Source of the DNA: Chloroflexota bacterium | GTDB taxonomy: Bacteria > Chloroflexota > Ktedonobacteria > Ktedonobacterales > Ktedonobacteraceae | Assembly: GCA_005881995.1 (NCBI GenBank) | Contig: VBHV01000109.1 | Span: forward strand, 1-12,609 | DNA length: 12,609 nt | Direction of reading: 5' to 3' | In this document: positions 6,351-12,609 of the stretch, piece after piece | Position numbering within the stretch: position 1 is the first letter of the stretch | Layout of the letters: every line of letters starts with the position of its first letter | Notes under the pieces: generated by a model | Database searches by the model: none | What the model was told of the DNA's origin: nothing | The model's input: only the letters and a program-made list of their open reading frames with translations | Translations under genes and position numbers: made by a program

Positions 6351-7754
6351 TTAGCGTTCCTCGCCGAGCAGACTGCGGAGCAGGCTGGTGCATTCGGCCA
6401 GGGTACTGAGGACGTTCTGGTGAATCTGGAAGACTTTGTTCAACTCACGAGCTTTGCGCGCCAGTTTAAGGACATACTCAATGTCGCGTGGGTTGTTCAT
6501 CACATCTTCCATCAGTTGGAGCAGCTCTGTCCATGCCAGTTGTTCGCGAGTGCGCGCGACATCAGCGATGGTTTTATCCATGCGGTCAGAAACAGCACGA
6601 ACGCCGGAGCGAAGCTGATTGGTCGTCTGCACGATATCGGTATCGTGGTTGCGCATGGCTTCCTGGGTCGCGTTCAATTGTTCCTGTAAGGATGCAACCT
6701 GTCCATCCAGGGTTGCCAGGGCAGCCATCAATGGGGCCACATCCGGCAGAGTCGGCTGAGGCAAGCTGGTCAGGCGACGGAATGTGACGTTGCTGACCTC
6801 AATCGGTGGAGAAAGCGGTGGCGCCATCCATGACTCATCAGATGGAGCCTTGCTATCTGCGGGTGCGGCGCTGCTGGTGGATGCCTGTACGTTCGCCGGT
6901 GCACTCTCCTGGGAGAGTACTACAGGCTCTGGCGCGGGCGGTGGTGGCACTGGAGCCGCTGGCGCGGCTGGTGCGCTCTCCTGCTGGGGAGAACCCTGCA
7001 TCTCGCTGCCACCATTCATGGAGCGTGTGCCGTACTCGTCATCTTGCGCAGCCGTCAAGTTTTCGTCATCGCGCGTGCGATAGGTCATCTCGGCAGCGTT
7101 TGAGGCATTCACCGTCATAGTGGGCATGCTTTCGATATCTACCGCTGATGAAGCAGGCTCCTGGAAGATCACTTCATGTTCTCCGATACCGATATGATCT
7201 CCATCGTGAAGAGCACGGGTAGAGTGTTCATCCAGTTGTTGCGAGTTGACAAAGGTGCCGTTGGCGCTGCGCTCGTCGCGGATGGAATACTGGCCATTCT
7301 CGTAGAGAATGGTCGCATGGCGGCGCGACGTCAGCTTGTCTTTGGAGAGCAGAATATCACTGTTTGGCGCGCGACCAATGCTCATCTCTAATTTATCCAG
7401 GGTATAGTCCTGCAAGACTTCTCCCGTATCCGCACGCAGGATGAGATGGGCAGGTGTCTCGATTTTGTTCATCACCGCCTGAGCTGTGGGAGCAGGGGCA
7501 TCAGCGCGAAGCGTAGCCGGTTCTGCCGATGTGCTGGCGATGGTCAAGAGATCCGGGTCGCTCCAGGGACTGCCCGGTGCAGGGGCTTGTGGAGCGGGTG
7601 GAACCCAGTCTTCGGCGGTAGGAAGTGTGGTATCGCCCAGAGCAGGCTGTGCCTGCTGTGGTGAGGGAGTTGATGGGACCAGGCGATTGCCACAATTCAA
7701 ACAAAAATTGTCCCCTGGCCGGGTTTCGGCGCTGCAATAGGGGCACTTATCCAT
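6351..7754 (-). CDS. Zinc-ribbon, FHA-domain and coiled-coil protein
   Basis: The 467-residue protein begins with a zinc ribbon (C4, C7, C18, C21: CPYC and CLNC). A Pro/Ala-rich linker leads to an FHA domain at about 103-198. FHA domains bind phosphothreonine peptides, and the key features are present: GR (127-128), SRRH (143-146) and NGTFVN (165-170). A second low-complexity linker with a polyproline stretch near 267-275 precedes a C-terminal helical region (336-467) that looks like a coiled coil, for example VASLQEQLNATQEAMRNH. There is no membrane segment. The ATG at 7754 is chosen because AGGGAGG (7764-7770) lies 9 bases upstream and a strong promoter lies just before it. The in-frame ATG at 7817 overlaps that promoter's -10 and cannot serve its transcript. 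The likely role is a phosphothreonine reader and scaffold for Ser/Thr kinase signalling; the partner kinase is not identified. Confidence 0.92.
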   Translation of the reverse strand: MDKCPYCSAETRPGDNFCLNCGNRLVPSTPSPQQAQPALGDTTLPTAEDWVPPAPQAPAPGSPWSDPDLLTIASTSAEPATLRADAPAPTAQAVMNKIETPAHLILRADTGEVLQDYTLDKLEMSIGRAPNSDILLSKDKLTSRRHATILYENGQYSIRDERSANGTFVNSQQLDEHSTRALHDGDHIGIGEHEVIFQEPASSAVDIESMPTMTVNASNAAEMTYRTRDDENLTAAQDDEYGTRSMNGGSEMQGSPQQESAPAAPAAPVPPPPAPEPVVLSQESAPANVQASTSSAAPADSKAPSDESWMAPPLSPPIEVSNVTFRRLTSLPQPTLPDVAPLMAALATLDGQVASLQEQLNATQEAMRNHDTDIVQTTNQLRSGVRAVSDRMDKTIADVARTREQLAWTELLQLMEDVMNNPRDIEYVLKLARKARELNKVFQIHQNVLSTLAECTSLLRSLLGEER

Positions 7755-7815
7755 GTCGTTGTTCCTCCCTTTGTTGGAATGTACAGTATCTGGAATGAAC
7801 GCGAAACTATGGCCC

Positions 7816-7845
7816 ATTATACCAGACTTAAACGTTGAGCGTCGA
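7816..7845 (-). promoter_or_regulatory. Strong extended -10 promoter for the FHA gene
   Basis: On the minus strand TGG plus a perfect TATAAT (7824-7816) is preceded, after 18 bp, by TCGACG (7845-7840), a partial -35. The start would be near 7809, leaving a leader of about 55 nt. It lies in the 99-bp gap after the membrane zinc-ribbon gene, so the FHA gene can be expressed separately from the two genes before it. Confidence 0.65.
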
Positions 7846-7853
7846 GGGGCAAT

Positions 7854-8315
7854 TTACAAGAACCACCACAGGCGACCAACAGTACGACGAATGTAGTTGC
7901 GAATATTGACGTAGATAATCCACGGTATCAAGAATACCAGGATGATGAATACGAAGAACAGGCAGCGCAGTCCGGGAATCAAGAATGCCAGGAAACCAAA
8001 CAACACTAATAGTACTAAGGTAATCGCGATGGTGGCTACAATGCCCGCGAGGACCTTTTTCATCAAAGCATCGTTCTGGCCGCCAAACCCCAGCGAACCA
8101 CCGAAAGATGAGCCGCTCTGTCCTATCTGCCCTCCCTGACCGCTCCAAGACTGTTGCTGGTAGAACCCGGGATTACTCGCGGCATAGGGGGGCACCTGCG
8201 ACTGCGGAGCCGGTTGATCATAAGGGCCTTGCGCGGCTAAAACTGCCCCACAATTGGTACAAAATCTGGTAGTGGCATCTATAGGGGCGTTACAGCGGGG
8301 GCAGGTGTTGTTCAT
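7854..8315 (-). CDS. Zinc-ribbon protein with two transmembrane segments
   Basis: The 153-residue protein has an N-terminal zinc ribbon (C5, C8, C19, C22: CPRC and CTNC). A flexible Gln/Gly/Ser/Pro-rich linker (30-82) follows, with the repeated element GGQIGQSG. Two hydrophobic segments lie at about 87-113 and 117-137, and the tail is basic and aromatic (IRNYIRRTVGRLWWFL). Two closely spaced segments imply a membrane hairpin. By the positive-inside rule the basic C-terminus, and with it the zinc ribbon, should face the cytoplasm. The ATG at 8315 is chosen because GAGGAG (8325-8330) lies 9 bases upstream; an in-frame TTG at 8336 would bury that site. It starts 30 bp after the lipoprotein stop, so the two are probably one transcript. 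Short zinc-ribbon membrane proteins of this kind have no settled function. Confidence 0.88.
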   Translation of the reverse strand: MNNTCPRCNAPIDATTRFCTNCGAVLAAQGPYDQPAPQSQVPPYAASNPGFYQQQSWSGQGGQIGQSGSSFGGSLGFGGQNDALMKKVLAGIVATIAITLVLLVLFGFLAFLIPGLRCLFFVFIILVFLIPWIIYVNIRNYIRRTVGRLWWFL

Positions 8316-8345
8316 AGTTGGTTTCTCCTCGTTCAAGTATCGCTT

Positions 8346-9101
8346 TCAGGTGGCAGGTATCCAGGTGACATTCGTTTGCAACGTGGTGAAAACATGCTGC
8401 AAGTATTCTATACTTCTACGCGCTGATAATACAACATTTGTGCTCGCTTTCGCCCCGGAACACACTTGAAGTGGTAACTGCGTAGGGCTGGCAGTTGCCT
8501 GAGGAGTACCCGCTGGTGGTGTTCCATTCTTTTGTGAAAGGGCGCCACTTGTACTATTGGAAATGTAGCACGCGAAGGATGTATTTTGTGAGGTCACCGG
8601 CGCTTCTGAAAAGGTGATGGAGGTATGATCTGGAAGCAGGTATCCAATGAGAAAACTACCACCAAATGTGGGATCATGAATAATGGCCTGCGCGCTCACC
8701 AGGCAGGTATTGCGTGGCAGTGTGCCGGGAAGATAGACAGTAAAGCCGAGATTGGTCACCACCTGGGACCAGTCGGTGAGAGTGGTGGGAGTGCCAGCCC
8801 CGGCTCCTGTCGTCGGAGTCGCCGTGGGAGTACTTCCTGAGGTGGCAGTTGCCGTTGCAACAGGTGTGCTGGTGGTGGTAACTGTAGCAGATGTAGTAGG
8901 TGTAGGCCTCACGCCTTCGTCGCGAAACACCATGAATGGCTTTTTACACCAGTGCAACTGCACCAGCGGTACATCCGCCACTGATGTGCTCGTGGGAGCC
9001 GGGCCTGAGCTTCCTGACGAGCCCAAACAGGCGGTGAGCAGCAGAGTAGTAGTAAGCGCTAGCAGCAGACTGGTTATCAAATACAAGAAAGTATGTTTCA
9101 T
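8346..9101 (-). CDS. Thr-rich secreted lipoprotein of unknown function
   Basis: From the ATG at 9101 the 251-residue product has a clear lipoprotein signal: a short basic start, a hydrophobic core (residues 5-22) and a lipobox LTAC with lipidated Cys25. A Ser/Gly stretch, a short globular segment (41-63) and a Thr/Ala/Pro linker (66-107) follow, then a globular domain (108-251). Four further cysteines (C52, C133, C178, C214) could form two disulfides, as expected for an extracytoplasmic protein. I recognise no named family. The frame stays open upstream to an ATG at 9248 with a strong Shine-Dalgarno; that start would add 49 residues before the signal and is less likely for a lipoprotein. The 9101 start has AGGA about 10 bases upstream. 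It is the first gene of the minus-strand series leading into the zinc-ribbon and FHA genes, so a sensor or envelope role is possible. Confidence 0.87.
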   Translation of the reverse strand: MKHTFLYLITSLLLALTTTLLLTACLGSSGSSGPAPTSTSVADVPLVQLHWCKKPFMVFRDEGVRPTPTTSATVTTTSTPVATATATSGSTPTATPTTGAGAGTPTTLTDWSQVVTNLGFTVYLPGTLPRNTCLVSAQAIIHDPTFGGSFLIGYLLPDHTSITFSEAPVTSQNTSFACYISNSTSGALSQKNGTPPAGTPQATASPTQLPLQVCSGAKASTNVVLSARRSIEYLQHVFTTLQTNVTWIPAT

Positions 9102-9189
9102 GCACCTATCGTCCTGCCTGACCACGGGCGTCTGGTTGGATGGCAGAACGGATAGGTGCCGGGGTCCAGTAGTAGAAAAAAGGTGCGGT

Positions 9190-9201
9190 TTCACCGGTGA
9201 A
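9190..9201. repeat. Perfect 12-bp palindrome TTCACCGGTGAA
   Basis: TTCACC followed directly by GGTGAA is a perfect dyad, the size of a typical dimeric regulator half-site pair. It lies about 90 bp upstream of the 9101 lipoprotein start, and inside the reading frame if the 9248 start is used. Confidence 0.4.
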
Positions 9202-9253
9202 CAGCTAAACCAATGTACTACTAGAGACATAAAACGCGAGAAAAACATGCCTA

Positions 9254-9260
9254 CTCCTCT
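9254..9260 (-). promoter_or_regulatory. Strong Shine-Dalgarno before an alternative lipoprotein start at 9248
   Basis: AGAGGAG on the minus strand lies 5 bases before an ATG at 9248 that is in frame with the lipoprotein gene. It is a better ribosome site than that of the 9101 start and leaves open an extended form. Confidence 0.4.
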
Positions 9261-9463
9261 TCAAAATAGAACCCAACAGGTGTCACTATTACTAGTAGAT
9301 ACTTGAGCAAACGTCCAAACACCACCTGCCAGTATTTAGTATAGAATAAACGAGAAAGAAATCCTATGAGGTAGCTCTCAATTTTGGGAGCAAAAAAGGG
9401 GGCTTTACAGCGTTTTGATTTAGTGCTACCATTACGCACTGCAACCCAGATACAGGAATTTTC

Positions 9464-9489
9464 TTTGTCCCGTTTGTCCTATCTGTTCC
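9464..9489 (+). repeat. Phased TTTGTCC repeats upstream of dnaA
   Basis: TTTGTCC occurs at 9464-9470 and 9473-9479, and a related CTGTTCC at 9483-9489. The spacing is 9-10 bp, about one helical turn. They lie next to the putative dnaA promoter and could bind a regulator. Confidence 0.4.
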
Positions 9490-9501
9490 GTTTAATATAT
9501 G
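9474..9501 (+). promoter_or_regulatory. Weak candidate promoter for dnaA
   Basis: TTGTCC (9474-9479), a 16-bp spacer and TATATG (9496-9501) form a partial match to a sigma-70 promoter. Several overlapping AT-rich -10 alternatives exist, so the exact site is uncertain. Confidence 0.28.
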
Positions 9502-9518
9502 AAATATGTTTCCAATTA

Positions 9519-9533
9519 TTTTTGTCGCAAAAA
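9519..9533. repeat. Inverted repeat TTTTTG-TCG-CAAAAA in the dnaA leader
   Basis: Six-base perfect arms flank a 3-base spacer, 74 bases before the dnaA start codon and downstream of the candidate promoter. It could be an operator or a small leader hairpin. Confidence 0.4.
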
Positions 9534-9607
9534 GGTGCATGATCCTACTATTACAAACGCATGAACCTGCCAATCGGTACATGTTGTCGCCGAAGAGGTA
9601 ACAAGGT

Positions 9608-11173
9608 GTGAATGCAAAACAAATCTGGCAAACAACCATAGAACGATTGCAAAGCAAAGTCCAGCCGGCCGTTTTTACCACCTGGTTTCAAGGGACCGCT
9701 GCCATCTCGTTTCAAGATGGTGTATTTATTGTGCGCGTGCCCACTACTTTTGCGAAAGCCCACCTCGAGGGACGTTTCATTGATTTAATTCGTTCGATTC
9801 TGTCGGAAGTTGCTGGCGGTCCTGTCGAGGTGCGCTTCGTGGTATCGAAAGAAGTTCCCCCTCATGGAAGTGAAGGAGCAGAAGAGAACGCGGCGCTAAC
9901 GCATAAGCGAACCTATCGCCTTCCGAAGAGCCGCCTGACTTCTCTTCAACAAGAAAAATCTCGACTGGACGCGACGCTTGCTGGAAATAATTCTGGCGGG
10001 CTGCATCCGCCTGGTCCTGTCGCACATCGACAAGGAGCAGCCGGTGAAACAGAGGAAAAAAGTTACGACGTTCAAAGCGAGCGGCGTACGCCGCAGAATT
10101 ATAGCGGAAGCGCGCAGCCAGGCCTGTTGCCGCTCGGCGGTGAAGGAGTGCTCAATCCTCGTTATACCTTCAGTGCTTTTATTATGGGAAAGTCGAATCA
10201 ACTTGCGCATGCGGCTTCGCTGGCTGTAGCCGAAAATCCTGGCCAGGTGTATAATCCCCTGTTCTTCTACGGAGGCGTTGGATTAGGAAAGACGCATCTG
10301 CTGCATGCCATTGGACATGTGGGAGAGGCTTCCGGCTTGACGGTTTTGTACGTGACCTCTGAAAAATTTACGAATGAAATCATCAATGCCATTCGCTTCC
10401 AGAAAACTGAGGAGTTCCGCGCCAAATATCGCCAGATTGATATCCTGCTGGTGGATGATATCCAGTTTATCGCGGGCAAAGAGTCTACCGAGGAGGAATT
10501 TTTCCATACCTTCAATACGCTGCACAGCGCGAATAAGCAGATCGTGGTGACGAGCGATCGCCCGCCCAAAGCCATTCATAGCCTGCAAGACCGCCTGCGT
10601 TCGCGTTTTGAGTGGGGCTTGCTGGCAGATATCCAGCCCCCGGAGTATGAGCATCGCCTGGCTATCCTGCGCTCGAAGGCCGAGTCGCTGCGTTTTGCGA
10701 TCCCTCCATCGGTGATCGAGTATATTGCGCGTCCAGAGTGCAGCAGTGTGCGCGAATTGGAGGGCGCACTGAATCGCGTGATCGCGTACGCGACACTGCA
10801 CGATGCCGCGCTTTCCGTCAGCCTCGCGGCCCAGGCGCTTGAACACCTGTATAACGAGAACAGCGCTCCAACATCTACCTTAACCGCCGCGGAAGTGCTG
10901 GAGGGTGTGTGTTCCTATTACAATGTCGATTTAGAACGCATGCGCGGTAAACAACGTGAACGAGAGATTGTGTGGCCGCGCCAGGTGGCCATGTATTTGA
11001 TGCGCCAGGAGACAACCGCTTCCCTGCTGCAAATTGGCGCGGAACTGGGTGGGCGCGATCACACCACGATTATGCACGGTTGGGAGAAAGTGCAGACCGA
11101 GATCACCAACAACGACCGTGTGCGTCGCGAGGTTGCCGCCGTCCTGGAATCCCTGCAACGAGGCAAACCGTAG
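9608..11173 (+). CDS. dnaA: Chromosomal replication initiator protein DnaA
   Basis: The 521-residue protein has all four DnaA domains. Domain I (1-80) shows IWQTTIERL and the FxTWF pattern used for self- and helicase contacts. Domain II (about 85-180) is long, charged and poorly conserved. The AAA+ domain III (about 183-415) has Walker A GGVGLGKTH (222-230), Walker B LLVDDIQF (280-287), sensor 1 near VVTSD (313-317), the arginine finger R333 in SRFEWGL, and sensor 2 VRELEGALNRV (381-391). Domain IV (about 425-521) carries PRQVAMYL (457-464) and the signature GGRDHTTIMH (481-490) that binds DnaA boxes. No key residue is missing. Translation starts at GTG 9608, with GAAGAGG (9592-9598) 9 bases upstream. 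Family role: ATP-dependent oriC opening and transcription control. The usual partner dnaN is not next to it; an M20 peptidase gene follows after 60 bp. It could be the main DnaA or a second copy. Confidence 0.96.
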   Translation: MNAKQIWQTTIERLQSKVQPAVFTTWFQGTAAISFQDGVFIVRVPTTFAKAHLEGRFIDLIRSILSEVAGGPVEVRFVVSKEVPPHGSEGAEENAALTHKRTYRLPKSRLTSLQQEKSRLDATLAGNNSGGLHPPGPVAHRQGAAGETEEKSYDVQSERRTPQNYSGSAQPGLLPLGGEGVLNPRYTFSAFIMGKSNQLAHAASLAVAENPGQVYNPLFFYGGVGLGKTHLLHAIGHVGEASGLTVLYVTSEKFTNEIINAIRFQKTEEFRAKYRQIDILLVDDIQFIAGKESTEEEFFHTFNTLHSANKQIVVTSDRPPKAIHSLQDRLRSRFEWGLLADIQPPEYEHRLAILRSKAESLRFAIPPSVIEYIARPECSSVRELEGALNRVIAYATLHDAALSVSLAAQALEHLYNENSAPTSTLTAAEVLEGVCSYYNVDLERMRGKQREREIVWPRQVAMYLMRQETTASLLQIGAELGGRDHTTIMHGWEKVQTEITNNDRVRREVAAVLESLQRGKP

Positions 11174-11179
11174 GAATTA

Positions 11180-11188
11180 TGATACAAT
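11180..11188 (+). promoter_or_regulatory. Extended -10 promoter for the M20 peptidase gene
   Basis: TGATACAAT (TGn plus TACAAT) lies 7 bases past the dnaA stop, with no convincing -35. Transcription would start near 11195 and leave a leader of about 39 nt. It would allow the peptidase gene to be expressed apart from dnaA. Confidence 0.4.
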
Positions 11189-11233
11189 TTGCTTACCGAC
11201 TTTCGTTTAGAACATCCCCTAGATGAGGTAAGC

Positions 11234-12598
11234 ATGACCAACCCACTTACATCCTATCTTGAGGCGCATGCCGGTGAAGCGCAGGCGCTGCTCGAACAGA
11301 TTTGCAGCCAGCCGAGCATCGTGGCTCAGAATATCGGTATGGTTGAAATGGCCAATCTGATGGAAACCTTGCTCACCGAAACGGGTTTCTCGACTCGCCG
11401 CCTGCATGTCGAGGGCGCGCCCACAGCTATTTATGGTGAATTGCGAGGAGATAGTGACTATACGGTGCTGTTGTACAACCACTATGATGTGCAGCCTGCT
11501 GAACCATACGAACTGTGGCTGTCACCGCCATTTGTGCCAACCGTGCGCGATGGCAAACTCTATGCGCGCGGCGTATCGGATAACAAGGGCGAAATCGCGG
11601 CGCGCCTGGCAGCTATTCGCGCCTTACGCGCTGTCTACGGCACACTGCCCATCACGCTGCGCTGGATAATAGAGGGAGAAGAAGAGGTCGGCAGTCCGCA
11701 CTTTGGCGCGCTGGCAGAACAGTATAGCGCGCTCCTCCAGGCCGACGGATGCCTGTGGGAGGGGTCAAGTTTCGATGCTAGCGGGAGGCCAGAGTTAGTG
11801 ATGGGTACAAAGGGCCTGATCTACGTGCAGCTCGATGTGGACGGTACAGGCGTCGATGCGCATTCGGGTGCAGCGCCTATTCTTCCGAGCGCAGCATGGA
11901 GGCTGGTGCAGGCGCTCGCCACCCTGCGCACTCCCTCGGGGCATATTCGCATTCCAGGTTTCTATGACGCGGTGCTGCCGCCCTCGGAGGAGCAGTTGGC
12001 GGCGATAACCGATCAGCCGAACCAGGACGCGGAGATGCGCGCGGCATTCCAGGTAGAGAAGTTTGTAGATGATCTGACGGGTGCGGCGCTGCTCGAACGC
12101 CGGTCGTTTGCCCCGACCTGCAACATCGCCGGACTGGTCAGCGGCTATACCGGCGAAGGGTCGAAGACTGTGCTGCCTGCGAAGGCAATGGCGAAGATCG
12201 ACTTCCGCCTGGTACCCAACCAGGAGCCGGACGATATCCTCGCCAAATTGCGCGCACACCTGGATGTCGAAGGCTATAACGATATTCGAATAACCACCTT
12301 TGGCAAAGCCGACCCCGTCGTCACCCCTATGCATGATCCGTTTGTGAGGCGTATCGCTGCCCTCGCGGAATCGTTTAGCGGCGAACGTCCTTCAGTAACG
12401 CCGATTGCCGGTGGAACGCTCCCACTACTGGGCGCATTACGCCGCTTTGTGGGCGTGCCTGGCCTGTGCGCTCCTGGTAATGCAACCTATTGGGCCAGCG
12501 GCGCGCACGCGCCTAACGAGCATATCCGGCTCTCAGACCTGGCTCGAGCTGTGCGGTTTAATTGTCACATGTTTCAGTCGCTGGGGATAACTACTTAA
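11234..12598 (+). CDS. M20 family metallopeptidase (ArgE/DapE/carnosinase-like dipeptidase)
   Basis: The 454-residue protein is a complete dizinc M20 peptidase, probably a cytosolic dipeptidase. The metal and catalytic residues are in order: H83 and D85 in YNHYDVQP, bridging D116 in RGVSDNKGE, catalytic E150 and metal E151 in EGEEEVGS, D171 after the lid of strand residues, and H425 in ASGAHAPNEH. H210 in DAHSGA is the residue that, in dimeric members, reaches the partner active site from the dimerisation (lid) domain, about 190-305. There is no signal peptide. The motif spacing is closest to the carnosinase-like branch, but substrate choice (dipeptide, acetylated amino acid or carbamoyl compound) cannot be read from motifs. 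The ATG at 11234 is chosen because TGAGG lies about 6 bases upstream. An in-frame TTG at 11189 would overlap the candidate promoter. The 60-bp gap after dnaA allows either cotranscription or use of the local promoter. Confidence 0.94.
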   Translation: MTNPLTSYLEAHAGEAQALLEQICSQPSIVAQNIGMVEMANLMETLLTETGFSTRRLHVEGAPTAIYGELRGDSDYTVLLYNHYDVQPAEPYELWLSPPFVPTVRDGKLYARGVSDNKGEIAARLAAIRALRAVYGTLPITLRWIIEGEEEVGSPHFGALAEQYSALLQADGCLWEGSSFDASGRPELVMGTKGLIYVQLDVDGTGVDAHSGAAPILPSAAWRLVQALATLRTPSGHIRIPGFYDAVLPPSEEQLAAITDQPNQDAEMRAAFQVEKFVDDLTGAALLERRSFAPTCNIAGLVSGYTGEGSKTVLPAKAMAKIDFRLVPNQEPDDILAKLRAHLDVEGYNDIRITTFGKADPVVTPMHDPFVRRIAALAESFSGERPSVTPIAGGTLPLLGALRRFVGVPGLCAPGNATYWASGAHAPNEHIRLSDLARAVRFNCHMFQSLGITT

Positions 12599-12609
12599 TC
12601 GCTCATTGA

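Larger units (their letters stand above)
9102..9607. other. 506-bp divergent intergenic region between the lipoprotein gene and dnaA
   Basis: This AT-rich spacer holds no gene that I can support apart from the possible extended lipoprotein start. It contains a 12-bp palindrome (9190-9201), phased TTTGTCC-type repeats (9464-9489), an AT-rich tract and a small inverted repeat (9519-9533). No TTATCCACA or close TTATNCACA DnaA box is visible on either strand, so I do not call it an origin of replication. Confidence 0.6.

Noticed and set aside
6277..6393. Extended start for the oxidoreductase at 6393.
   Set aside because: The added 39 residues overlap the end of the FHA gene and are encoded by the hairpin; the FAD motif is at its normal distance from the 6276 start.
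8752..9306. A 184-codon plus-strand frame rich in Val and Gly.
   Set aside because: It is antisense to the Thr-rich linker and signal peptide of the lipoprotein gene.
9102..9607. Origin of replication upstream of dnaA.
   Set aside because: No canonical DnaA box or close variant was seen on either strand, and dnaN is absent; the region is only described as a spacer with repeats.
10283..10846. A 187-codon minus-strand frame.
   Set aside because: It is antisense to the conserved AAA+ core of dnaA, whose motifs are unambiguous.

Overview
The window looks like a chromosomal piece from a Chloroflexota bacterium, most likely class Ktedonobacteria. This is inferred, not proven. The grounds are a Ser/Thr kinase whose sequence closely follows the ktedonobacterial kinase style (GNYQVLRLLGRG, VIHRDVKPEN, YMAPEQIKGKP), its fusion to a NACHT NTPase, Zn-ribbon proteins with long Pro/Ala/Thr linkers, and a Thr-rich lipoprotein. 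GC content is moderate and there are no RNA genes, CRISPR arrays, transposases or phage genes.

Layout, left to right. (1) Minus strand, 1-1581: a Ser/Thr kinase-NACHT fusion that runs off the left edge. Its N-terminus is damaged: the start of the kinase lies in a different reading frame from the rest, and roughly 20 residues around the glycine loop are missing. (2) Minus, 1862-2692: a SAM hydrolase of the DUF62 family. It shares a divergent 167-bp promoter region with (3) plus, 2860-4830: a 656-residue protein with a degenerate receiver domain, a long disordered linker and a C-terminal repeat resembling the N-terminal domain of type II secretion/type IV pilus ATPases. (4) Minus strand, 9101 down to 4822, in transcription order: a lipoprotein, a Zn-ribbon protein with two membrane segments, a Zn-ribbon/FHA/coiled-coil protein with its own strong promoter, and a phytoene-desaturase-like FAD oxidoreductase. 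The last gene overlaps the end of gene 3 tail to tail by 9 bp. (5) A 506-bp AT-rich divergent spacer, then plus strand: a full-length dnaA without dnaN beside it, followed 60 bp later by an M20 metallopeptidase.

How the genes may work together: the lipoprotein, membrane Zn-ribbon and FHA proteins could form a small envelope-linked signalling unit in which the FHA domain reads phosphothreonine made by Ser/Thr kinases. The kinase in this window is not in their operon and is probably defective, so that link is inference only. DnaA, the SAM hydrolase and the peptidase look like housekeeping functions with no visible connection to the rest.

The observations most worth a second look are the broken kinase-NACHT gene, the degenerate receiver/repeat protein, the lipoprotein/Zn-ribbon/FHA gene trio, the perfect 14-bp hairpin after the FHA gene, and the isolated dnaA with an upstream region that contains small repeats but no recognisable DnaA boxes. 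I found no clear evidence of a complete new defence or mobile system.
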